Part shown: piece after piece, positions 19,956 through 27,838 of the stretch
Layout of the letters: every line of letters begins with the position of its first letter
Position numbering within the stretch: position 1 is the first letter of the stretch
NCBI GenBank assembly: GCA_039105265.1
Contig: JAPFFF010000021.1
Location: forward strand, 186,001-250,000
Reading direction: 5' to 3'
DNA length: 64,000 nucleotides
Origin: Tritrichomonas musculus
Taxonomy: Eukaryota > Parabasalia > Tritrichomonadida > Tritrichomonadidae
Made by a program: the position numbers and the translations under genes
The notes under the pieces: model-generated
What the model was told of the DNA's origin: nothing
Databases searched by the model: none
What the model saw: only the letters and a program-made list of their open reading frames with translations

Positions 19956-21311
19956 ATGGAACAGCCGCAACAACAACAACAACAACAACAACGACAAGAA
20001 ATAGATATTGATGATGAACGGTTAAATAATTTCGATATAGATACAATTCCACAGCAATTATGGCGCCCACAAGCACAAGTACAAAGAGCACAGTTACCAT
20101 CACAGTTTGCACCAGGAGCACAGTGGAACAAGACGCCTAGAGATAGAGATTTCAAGAGTTATGGACTTCCTAATTACATGGATCCTAGAAATGGCAATGT
20201 TCAAGAAATCATGGGCCATACAAATACTGATGCTGACTTACTTACAATGTTTAATAAGCTCAATGGTACTGCCATTAAACCAGAAGACATGGATGAACTC
20301 TTTGGAACTACAGAACAACAAAGAGCATATGCAAGACAGTGGTTAATAAAAGGTATAACAGAAAAGGTCAGCAGCATTAATCCAGGTGGTTTCACTTCTA
20401 AAGTTGGTATGGATGATCTTGCAAAATTAATCCTAAACATGAAACGTGATATCACTAGAGTAAAACAAGCAATATCTCCAGCAGGTGCAGATCATATGAT
20501 CAAAAAACATAACTTAAAAGCAAAACCAAATGCAAAATGGTTTCTCAACAAAAAAGACCCCAATGGACCAGCAGAAATTACAAACTTGACTGATATCAAC
20601 AATGATGGAATTCCTGATGTTGTTGTATATAATTCAAGAAACCAACCTTTATACGTAAATGGCTACACAACTACAATCTCTAAATTCCCACATGACCTTG
20701 CTTACTACCAACAATTCCCACTAAGAAAAGACAGATCAGGAAATCCTAAGAATAAGTGGATTCGTGAACAATTTCATAACTTACACTATATTGATGATGA
20801 CAGCAATGATCCTAGAAATATTGGTAATGTTATGCCAGGCTATAGAGGATTTCCAGATGGTGTTAACACTACTGGCTACTCTGTTCGTAAAGCTAAGAGA
20901 CTTTCACCATACCAGAGATTCAGGAAATACCTTCTCGATAAAGAACTCACACTTAAGTATGCTATTGCTCCAATTCAGAATTTACCAGCAGAAGTTAAAT
21001 TGCCTATTATTGCTAGAGCTACAGCACACTTATGGCAAACAGTATTTATTAATCCTATATTGAACAAATATGGTATAGATGGTAATAATCCTACCGCTGT
21101 TGCCAAAGCTAAGAAGGATTGCAGAGATGAAATTGATGATATTGTGACTGGAAACATAAGTGACTTGTACTACGGAGATACACAAACCAAAACTAACACA
21201 AGAAATAACATCATTAATATACTCAAAACTACTATCATACAATACTGCCAAGCTAACAACATACCATTTGATCCAAATGCACAACCACCACCACAACGAA
21301 GAAGGCAATAA
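19956..21311 (+). CDS. Polinton 2 conserved-type structural protein, 451 aa
   Basis: Start at the ATG at 19956 (MEQPQQQQQ); the frame is open further upstream only through the repeats. After a Gln run, the protein has a long globular part with FKSYGLPNYMDPRNGNVQEI, an EF-hand-like LTDINNDGIPDVVVYN segment (about residues 215-230) and a basic, Pro-rich C-terminus (NAQPPPQRRRQ). I do not recognise a named family. Its size and position directly before the packaging ATPase suggest one of the large conserved Maverick structural genes. The DINNDG segment could bind calcium, which is inference. It looks whole. Confidence 0.65.
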   Translation: MEQPQQQQQQQQRQEIDIDDERLNNFDIDTIPQQLWRPQAQVQRAQLPSQFAPGAQWNKTPRDRDFKSYGLPNYMDPRNGNVQEIMGHTNTDADLLTMFNKLNGTAIKPEDMDELFGTTEQQRAYARQWLIKGITEKVSSINPGGFTSKVGMDDLAKLILNMKRDITRVKQAISPAGADHMIKKHNLKAKPNAKWFLNKKDPNGPAEITNLTDINNDGIPDVVVYNSRNQPLYVNGYTTTISKFPHDLAYYQQFPLRKDRSGNPKNKWIREQFHNLHYIDDDSNDPRNIGNVMPGYRGFPDGVNTTGYSVRKAKRLSPYQRFRKYLLDKELTLKYAIAPIQNLPAEVKLPIIARATAHLWQTVFINPILNKYGIDGNNPTAVAKAKKDCRDEIDDIVTGNISDLYYGDTQTKTNTRNNIINILKTTIIQYCQANNIPFDPNAQPPPQRRRQ

Positions 21312-21383
21312 GAAGGGAACCATAAATGAGAAGGGAACCATAAATGAGAGGAACCATGAATGAGAAGGGAACCATAAGTGAGA
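21312..21383. repeat. Four 18-bp GAAGGGAACCATAAATGA repeats
   Basis: Tandem and slightly varied copies fill the gap between the 451-aa gene and the ATPase leader. The TTATTTATTTTTGCC leader follows directly. Confidence 0.85.
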
Positions 21384-21432
21384 GTTATTTATTTTTGCCA
21401 CTACTGTGCTTTCTCAATTTACCAACAGCAAA

Positions 21433-22242
21433 ATGAGTCTAGAAAAAGTTCATGACATAGTATCACAAGCACTGGAGATAAACAAAAATAACTTATGTGG
21501 AAGTAGCATAGATGAAATCCACAATGATATAGATGTTCGCTACAACTCTGTGAATGTTATAGTAGGAAAACAGTCTATGGGAAAAACTGTGATAGCACTA
21601 CAGGAAATCATTAAAATATCACTTCTAAGTACACACCATTTGTTAATATATGTTACGAAGAACGGAGATGAGAATGATAAGAGTTGGCAGTCACTGAAGA
21701 CGTTCATTCAAATTCCATATATAGTAGTAAGTGAGAAAAATTGTAAGGATGCCATTCAAGAATTAATCTCTGCTAAAAACTTGTACTATATGATAAAGAG
21801 AGAGAATTTAGAGGAAAAAATAGATGATGGGCAGATGGAGGATATGTTTCAAGTGTTACACGTTCATGACTTCAGCAAAGACACCCTACATACTCTTATA
21901 CTCTTTGATGATATAGCAAATTCAAAATTGTTCGCGGCACCAGAATCATATTTCTCACAACAACTACGACGCTGCAGACACACAAACATATCTTACTTCT
22001 TGCTGATTCAATCATGGAAAGGCCTCGCACCGCATATCAAGAACGAGATCACAACATTATTTATCTTCCCATGCTTCAACAAACAGCAACTCCACTTCAT
22101 ATATTCACAGTCCGCGAGTAACTTAACTTTTGATGAATTCTATGATATGTACAAAACTATGTCAGAAATGAAAAATAAACGTCCTTATATGATAGTACAT
22201 GTGACAGAAGGAGGAGAAACTATGGTGCGCGCACATTCATGA
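21433..22242 (+). CDS. Polinton 2 genome-packaging ATPase (FtsK/HerA, A32-like)
   Basis: A 269-aa P-loop ATPase. The Walker A motif is VIVGKQSMGKTV (about residues 42-53) and the Walker B motif is HTLILFDDIANSK (about 158-170). A conserved polar stretch (RRCRHTNISYFLLIQSWKGL) follows, as in A32-type packaging ATPases of Polintons and related large DNA viruses. The family drives DNA into the capsid. The start is the ATG at 21433, inside a slightly longer frame, after a TTATTTTTGCC leader. The stop touches the convergent 103-aa gene, with a 6-bp overlap. It looks whole. Confidence 0.88.
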   Translation: MSLEKVHDIVSQALEINKNNLCGSSIDEIHNDIDVRYNSVNVIVGKQSMGKTVIALQEIIKISLLSTHHLLIYVTKNGDENDKSWQSLKTFIQIPYIVVSEKNCKDAIQELISAKNLYYMIKRENLEEKIDDGQMEDMFQVLHVHDFSKDTLHTLILFDDIANSKLFAAPESYFSQQLRRCRHTNISYFLLIQSWKGLAPHIKNEITTLFIFPCFNKQQLHFIYSQSASNLTFDEFYDMYKTMSEMKNKRPYMIVHVTEGGETMVRAHS

Positions 22243-22548
22243 TTTATCTTGTGGAGGATTTAAGAATTGTATGATCCTGTTTATTGTCTCTTTCATTTGG
22301 CGTATCTCTTCTTGTACATTCATTTCTGGTTCCTCCTCGTGCTTCTTCTCCTCGTGCTTCTTCAACATTAAAACATCTTTGATTTTGGTAATTCTGTAAC
22401 CTTTGATGTGGTAGAGCTTGTTGAGTTTGTGAGTTGTGGTGCTGTCTATTTCTTCTTTATGCTTGTTGTAGAATAAGTTGAACTCATCTGGGGAATCAAA
22501 CTCTTTGATATAATTTGTGATAGGTTGGAGTATTTTAATTTCTGACAT
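22237..22548 (-). CDS. Polinton 2 small helical protein, 103 aa
   Basis: Start placed at MSEIKILQPITNYIKE (22548), since the upstream part of the frame is the AT-rich leader. The protein is charged and helical with KKHEEKKHEEEPEM followed by a short coil (VQEEIRQMKETINRIIQFL). No family recognised. It overlaps the end of the ATPase gene by 6 bp in the convergent direction. Confidence 0.6.
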   Translation of the reverse strand: MSEIKILQPITNYIKEFDSPDEFNLFYNKHKEEIDSTTTHKLNKLYHIKGYRITKIKDVLMLKKHEEKKHEEEPEMNVQEEIRQMKETINRIIQFLNPPQDKS

Positions 22549-22861
22549 CTTTAATACGAACAAAAATGATAATAACAAATGTTCTTCTTTCATGTTTAAT
22601 CATAGTTGAGTTTTTACGATTGTGTGTGGAAATTTATTCTGTACTCCCTGATGAAGATCCGCCACTAGATGAAGAAGTGAGAAAAAAATTGTACTGCTGA
22701 TATGGAAAAACATTGATGAGGTGACAGATTGTGCAAAAACATTGATGAGATGACAGATTGTGCAAAAACATTAATGAGATGACAGATTGTGCAAAAACAT
22801 TAGTGAGGTGACGGATTGTGTTATTTATTTTTGAGTGATAGAAGTCAGTCGGAATTCAGAC
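22549..22861. other. Spacer with 29-bp tandem repeats
   Basis: About 310 bp without a gene between two minus-strand genes. It contains the four-copy 29-bp array listed separately and a TTATTTATTTTTGAGTG motif at about 22819. Confidence 0.6.
22706..22820. repeat. 29-bp tandem repeat, four copies
   Basis: Four head-to-tail copies of a unit with AAAAACATTGATGAGGTGAC followed by AGATTGTGC; the copies differ at one to three positions. The unit is unrelated to the 28-bp iterons at 19251-19474. Confidence 0.93.
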
Positions 22862-23116
22862 CTACTTCAACATAGGGACATCAAATCTGTTTACATTTCT
22901 GACCCCAATTGCATTTGTTCCGCTGCTATTTTTGTCTCCATTTACCCAAGAATCTGCTTTGTCTGCAAAATTGCCTATAGTATTGAGAACATTTCCGACT
23001 GTACCACCGAAGACTGGAGCTACTGCTTTTGCTACTTTGGATACTATTGGTGCTGCTTTACTTACGACATTTTTAACGCCTTTTGCTATCTTTTTGAAGA
23101 AACTTCCGAAAGCCAT
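22862..23116 (-). CDS. Polinton 2 small amphipathic/hydrophobic protein, 84 aa
   Basis: Start at the ATG at 23116 (MAFGSFFKKIAKGVKNVV), 42 bp from the divergent capsid start. The N-terminal half alternates Lys with Val, Ala and Ile (GVKNVVSKAAPIVSKVAKAV), an amphipathic helix. A Gly/Asn-rich part follows (FGGTVGNVLNTIGNFADKA). Polintons and adenovirus-like capsids encode a small minor capsid protein with such a membrane-active helix next to the major capsid gene. The assignment rests on position and character only. It looks whole. Confidence 0.65.
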   Translation of the reverse strand: MAFGSFFKKIAKGVKNVVSKAAPIVSKVAKAVAPVFGGTVGNVLNTIGNFADKADSWVNGDKNSSGTNAIGVRNVNRFDVPMLK

Positions 23117-23158
23117 GATTTTGAATTCGTGGAAAAAGATACTTTTTTTGAAACTGAA

Positions 23159-25087
23159 ATGACATACTACAACGCTCAAACCAAGAATTTAGGAAATGAT
23201 GAAGGTGACGTACTCGGGTTCTTCCAAAATAAGATGCGCAATTTAATACAGAAAAACGGTGGCGACAATTCTTTCTCATTCATTATGGAAGAGTTTAAAG
23301 ACAAAGACGCTCCACTCCCTGTTGGAACCAAGACCAGAATCAAGCTCACACATTCAGGACACACAATAACACAAATAGAAAAATCATTCTCAACTATACT
23401 CCTCGACTTCAGAATTAAATTGTCAGACCCTATAGATGTTTCAGCAGATAAGAACAAACTCATGAAAATCTTCGTGGGCTTCAAAAATGCTGTGGAATTC
23501 TATGAGGACTGTAGATTCTGGATAAATGACAAACTCCTCTCTGCATACAGGCAAGATGAACTACAAAGGGAATCATTTGCGTATAACAGTATCAAGCCTA
23601 GAGATGCCAAAGCTTCTAGTAAATTCAGTCATAGTATCTGGGAAAACGTTGCACAATACTCACCATCTGTCTGTGGAACCTACATTGATTTAGTAGACAT
23701 TGCTGATGGACAGCCACATACATTCACTATTGAACTCACAATTCCATTTACAGATCAACTTGTACTTCAGGCTTGGCAACTCTACCCTAATGCTATCTGT
23801 GGTGAAATAGAAGAGGAAGTCAAAACAAGTCTTCGCGCAATGGTCTGGTGTCAAGTAAATCCAAATATTGTAAAAGAAACATTGCAGTTTTTGGAGGATA
23901 AAGAAATTACAGAACAAATTCCAGCAGTAGTTCCAATCTCACGCAAGTTCACACAAGTAGGTAGACCATCAAATATAGTCGTTCATTACTCAGAAAAGCC
24001 AGCATCAAATCAAGTCTTACACATTAAGTACCAAAGACTACACGCAGGAAAAGCTTACACAGATACAGATCCAGCAAGTAGGGCAGACACACATAATGAT
24101 GAAGCAGAACCTTTGACGATAGACTTCCATTATACAGAAGCCGACTACACTAAATATGGAGTAACAAAGGACGACATCAATAAAGCTTCATTTGCGATTA
24201 TGATAGCTGCTGCCAATCCTGATTATGTTCTCAATGCTGGAGATGATGTGAAAATCATAAGTGAAGAAGTAGAAGGTGCTTTAATTACTGATGTTAAGAA
24301 GAGCGACGACAATATCAACCTCAGTGTTGGAAAAATCACCCTTGATGTCCTCGGTGGCACAATACAATTGGGACGTAGCAACTTGGCAGGATTTGGACTA
24401 AAAGAAGAAACATATCAAGGTTTAGTTCGAGAATTACAAACACCATTGCTAGTACCTGCGCAAGAACTAACTCGAGAAATCTTTGAGGGAAGCGCAAAGG
24501 TAAATGGACTTGAAATCTCTAAGTCTGTACCTCTTCGTAACGCCACTAACATTACCATGATGTTTCCAAAATCGCCGGCAGACATCACCTGCTTTGATAA
24601 TATTATGTACAGAAATGTTCAGCTCATCGTAAATAAAAGAACATACCCAGATACTGAATTCAGTGATACGTGTGCAGCAAGGTTCTACCAACATCAACTT
24701 ATTGCAAATGAACTCGACGGAACTTTAGAAGCAACCCAAGAATTTGAGGACTCCTTCACGCAACCTCTTAATGATCCTGTTACTGGAAAACGTTATACCA
24801 ATTGCAGGAGTGATGGTACTTCTTTTGGTATCAATTTCCAAATGGAGAGAAGTAATGCTGGCTATGTCTTTGATGGTATCGATACGGGCTCAACATCTAT
24901 TACAGTCACATTTAGAGGACAACCAATGTACCAAGGAGAGAACGACACATACTTTATACCAGACCCTGACTATCCAGATCAACACCCACCTGCACCAGAA
25001 GCTTGGATTTGCAGCGATACATACTGGACATGGAGCACAAATGGTGTAGAGTATTATGCTGTAGGTGTCCCTGCTGGATATGAGTAA
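23159..25087 (+). CDS. Polinton 2 major capsid protein candidate (double jelly-roll)
   Basis: A 642-aa protein. The start is taken at MTYYNAQTKN (23159), because the longer frame upstream overlaps the divergent small gene. The size and beta-rich pattern fit the double jelly-roll capsid proteins of Polintons. Segments of interest are QPHTFTIELTIPFTDQLVLQ in the first half and TCFDNIMYRNVQLIVNKRTYP-like strands later, with a polar C-terminal tail. Capsid-type proteins of this class form the hexamer units of an icosahedral shell. The call comes from length, location beside the ATPase and the amphipathic protein, and family knowledge, not from a short motif. It looks whole. Confidence 0.75.
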   Translation: MTYYNAQTKNLGNDEGDVLGFFQNKMRNLIQKNGGDNSFSFIMEEFKDKDAPLPVGTKTRIKLTHSGHTITQIEKSFSTILLDFRIKLSDPIDVSADKNKLMKIFVGFKNAVEFYEDCRFWINDKLLSAYRQDELQRESFAYNSIKPRDAKASSKFSHSIWENVAQYSPSVCGTYIDLVDIADGQPHTFTIELTIPFTDQLVLQAWQLYPNAICGEIEEEVKTSLRAMVWCQVNPNIVKETLQFLEDKEITEQIPAVVPISRKFTQVGRPSNIVVHYSEKPASNQVLHIKYQRLHAGKAYTDTDPASRADTHNDEAEPLTIDFHYTEADYTKYGVTKDDINKASFAIMIAAANPDYVLNAGDDVKIISEEVEGALITDVKKSDDNINLSVGKITLDVLGGTIQLGRSNLAGFGLKEETYQGLVRELQTPLLVPAQELTREIFEGSAKVNGLEISKSVPLRNATNITMMFPKSPADITCFDNIMYRNVQLIVNKRTYPDTEFSDTCAARFYQHQLIANELDGTLEATQEFEDSFTQPLNDPVTGKRYTNCRSDGTSFGINFQMERSNAGYVFDGIDTGSTSITVTFRGQPMYQGENDTYFIPDPDYPDQHPPAPEAWICSDTYWTWSTNGVEYYAVGVPAGYE

Positions 25088-25172
25088 GTGGTGGAATCTC
25101 ATTAATGTTGACTTTTGATGATTTTTATTTTTGTTTAATTATTTTTGAATTTTATCTCATGTACAAAAATAG

Positions 25173-25691
25173 ATGACAACAGAAATGACAAACTCACGAA
25201 TAACAATAACACCGAAGAACATTGAGAAGTATAACATTTATTGGAATTATAGATGCTTATCACCAACTGCAATCATGAATGTATTAAAGCAGAACTTCCC
25301 CTCTCGTTATTTCAACACTGAATCCACCACTCATGTTTTCATAAATAAACATTCAACGATGCCAGATCATTTTGCTAAACCTAATCGTGATAGTTGTAAT
25401 GTAGAAGTAAGTTGTATCTCATTGTCTAATCATGAAATTATTTCCAATCATGAGGTATCAATGCTGTTTAATTGTGGAATGTTATTCATTAGAGTTACGA
25501 AGAGTGAAAAGTGGATGCGAAAATATGGTATGTCATATGTTATAATCAACAATCAAATCACTGAAACGGAATCATTTTCGTACTATCCATCAAGCTATTC
25601 CAATATGTTGAAACCACCAACAGAAAAAGAAATACGAGAACAAAAAGAAAAGAGAAGTTTTAATATAGTCCTTAATCATATTCAACCGTGA
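25173..25691 (+). CDS. Polinton 2 unassigned protein next to right end, 172 aa
   Basis: Intact frame from the ATG at 25173, after a long TTTTTATTTTTGTTTAATTA leader. I do not recognise a family. The protein looks globular, with RCLSPTAIMNVLKQNFPSRY near the front, strands around NVEVSCISLSN and MLFIRVTKSEKW, and a charged C-terminal helix (TEKEIREQKEKRSF). It is the last gene before the right terminal repeat and ends 8 bp from it. Confidence 0.6.
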   Translation: MTTEMTNSRITITPKNIEKYNIYWNYRCLSPTAIMNVLKQNFPSRYFNTESTTHVFINKHSTMPDHFAKPNRDSCNVEVSCISLSNHEIISNHEVSMLFNCGMLFIRVTKSEKWMRKYGMSYVIINNQITETESFSYYPSSYSNMLKPPTEKEIREQKEKRSFNIVLNHIQP

Positions 25692-25698
25692 AACCTAT

Positions 25699-26050
25699 AA
25701 ATGAGAATTATTTTTATGCGCAATACAGGGTCCGAAATCACCTACCTTTAATTACATATGAAAACACTAATGAAAACCCCGCACAAGTCCATCAATTTAT
25801 CTCGCATATGTAATTCGATAAAATGGCGATCATCAAAAAAGTTTACGATTTCGAGTTCAATGACGTTGATTTTGATTTTGAAAACGGTCCTGAGCATTGT
25901 TTTTGAGAAATCACGCCTATTGAAGATAATATTGGAGAAAGATATAAGAATTGTATCGAAGGTTTAACAGTTGTACTTGCGCTAGGCGGACGACGTTAAA
26001 AAGGGGGAGTGAGGACTTCGGTCCGAAATCACCCTTTTTATCATACTACT
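25699..26050 (-). repeat. Right terminal inverted repeat of Polinton 2
   Basis: About 352 bp, the inverted partner of 9747-10075, ending in CATACTACT at 26050. Nearly identical to the left copy apart from one length difference of about 23 bp. Confidence 0.95.
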
Positions 26051-26312
26051 AGAAAGAGCATAAATTTGTTAAAAGCTAAGCTGACTAATTAAGAATATTT
26101 TGATTGTAAAATAAATGATTTTCTTAAAAGTTTTCGAGAAAATAGAACAGTAGCCATTTCATGCTTTTTGTCTGCTATAATCAATATTAAAGAAGTTTCA
26201 TCTACGTGATTATAATATTTGTTACTGAAAATTACTCGTAATACAATTTTTGTAATTTAAAGCAGACTTGAACCATAATAATTACTTTTTTAATTGGCGA
26301 TTGATAAATAAA
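26051..26312. other. Host flank right of Polinton 2
   Basis: AT-rich non-coding DNA between the Polinton end and the first host gene. No repeat of the Polinton's left flank is found here. Confidence 0.5.
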
Positions 26313-26825
26313 TTATAACAATAAACAGCATTTGCTTTTTGCTTGCTCTTCCTTTTCTTTATTTTTAATAGATACATTGCTAGTTTTGTTAACGTTTGTT
26401 GAATCGTTATTGTTTACAGATTTATTATGAATTTTTGAAATTTTATTGTTATTCTTGGGTGCGCTACTTGATCTCCGTGGACGTGGCTTTGGCAAATGCG
26501 GTGAACCAGCTTTGGAATCATTCTTTTGGATCTCATGGTATTTAACAAGTTCCTGGTTATCGCTTGAAGTTGCTTTTTCCCATTCACTCTTTCTTTTTTG
26601 TAATGATTGCCTAACTGAAGATGTCATATTGGTAGAAGAAGAGCACTCAGTATCTTCATCACGGTCAATCCTTCTCTTTTGTCGGCGCTTTGATGTTGTA
26701 TTACTTTGGGGCTTTGAAGATGATTGCTTTCCACCTGAACATAGAATTGAACTACCAAGATAATTTTCAGAACTTTCTGAATGAGCAAGAGGTTCACTTG
26801 ATGAAGCTGAATCGTGTTCACTCAT
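26313..26825 (-). CDS. Small basic protein with C-terminal CAAX box, 170 aa
   Basis: Start at the ATG at 26825. The protein is almost wholly disordered: Ser-rich at the front, then basic (TTSKRRQKRRIDRD), a short helical stretch (SVRQSLQKRKSEWEKATSSD), a basic Pro patch (HLPKPRPRRSSSAPK) and an Asn/Lys-rich tail. It ends in KSKCCLLL. CLLL is a CAAX box, and the final Leu predicts geranylgeranylation. The extra Cys before it is a likely palmitoylation site. Two basic patches plus lipids fit a peripheral membrane protein. No G domain or SNARE motif is visible. The family is unknown. Confidence 0.7.
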   Translation of the reverse strand: MSEHDSASSSEPLAHSESSENYLGSSILCSGGKQSSSKPQSNTTSKRRQKRRIDRDEDTECSSSTNMTSSVRQSLQKRKSEWEKATSSDNQELVKYHEIQKNDSKAGSPHLPKPRPRRSSSAPKNNNKISKIHNKSVNNNDSTNVNKTSNVSIKNKEKEEQAKSKCCLLL

Positions 26826-27838
26826 TTATTACTTAAATAAAAACATCTTTCTCTCAATTAAAATTTTTTAATATTCAATTTTTTTAAATAAAAGGGAAAT
26901 AATTATTATAAAAAGTTCAATTCCAAAAATAAAAGAATTTAAAAACTTCTTCATTTTTAAATAACATTCAATAGACTCATAATCATTTTATTGCAGTAAA
27001 ATTTCATAAGTCCAAAAACAAGAAAAAAAGCATTTCTTTAAGGCATATTATTAAAAAAAATTAAATAAACTTTTGATAGTTTATATTCTATCAATGATAG
27101 TTCTCATGAAAAAGTTTATTATGTTAAAATGATATGACCATATAAACACTCAATAACCAAAACATATTCTCATTTCGATAGTAATACCCAAATGAATAAA
27201 ACTTAAGACACTACCATATATTATATTCCATTTTATAATTATGAAACATTTTTGCTAATTTCATTTTCCGATGGGCAAAAATTCAATATAGTTATTATAT
27301 CTTCAAAGAAACATAAAAAAAAAGTTCCATTCCATTTTTTCCTATTATTGTTTCTTTTAAACTCATAAATATGAGGTAAAAAACTTAAATTGATTGGGGG
27401 AAATCTCATTTTAATATTCTATCATATAACTTTTTGAAAGAATTTCACAAAAAATGAATTGCATTTGCCTAATTAATACCTGCCTATTTTTTTAATTCGC
27501 CGGGAATGCCCAATCTATAATCACTCGATCTTATGAATGAGGGCTTCATTGAAATATCATTGTATTTGATCGTTGTTTTTCAGTTGAAAAACTGATAAAA
27601 ATGTCGTTACCTATATATAGTAACATTTTAATATTTCGTATTCAACACATGAAAATACTTTGCTGATTAAAAAAACATTCTCTTCAAAAAGAAGGATATG
27701 GTAGATTAAAAAAAAAAAAAAAAAAAAAAAAATCGAATAACAAACAAATTTAAAACAATAAAATCAATGGATGGATAATAATCAGCGGAATGAATCAAAT
27801 GATAAACGAAGCTTTTGTGATACTTAACGCGAAACTCT
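26826..27838. other. Intergenic AT-rich DNA
   Basis: About 1 kb without a supported gene. It includes a run of 25 or so A near 27710-27732 and one AACTTTTTGAA at about 27429. No RNA gene recognised. Confidence 0.6.

Larger units (their letters stand above)
9747..26050. mobile_element. Polinton/Maverick element 2, both ends present, 16.3 kb
   Basis: The element is bounded by inverted repeats that start AGTAGTATGATAAAAAGGG on both sides. Inside are the Polinton hallmarks: protein-primed-type family B polymerase, retroviral-type integrase, FtsK/HerA-type packaging ATPase and a major capsid candidate, plus a fibre-like gene and small unassigned genes. The two terminal repeats are almost identical, which suggests a young insertion. 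About three breaks are visible in the coding regions (polymerase about one, fibre-like gene about two); the other genes look whole. The flanking 6 bp (GAGAGA left, AGAAAG right) do not match as a target duplication. The left flank is the recombinase element and the right flank looks like host DNA. Confidence 0.93.

Noticed and set aside
22835-23158. Upstream extension of the major capsid frame
   Set aside because: It begins at a non-ATG codon, is Cys/Tyr-rich and lies over the divergent small gene. The ATG at 23159 gives a sensible start.
9747-26050. Ulp1-like protease typical of Polintons
   Set aside because: I found no frame with a convincing His-Asp-Gln-Cys pattern; it may be absent or too diverged to see by eye.
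26826-27838. tRNA or other structured RNA gene in the long AT-rich gap
   Set aside because: No cloverleaf with A- and B-box words was found by eye in this or other gaps.
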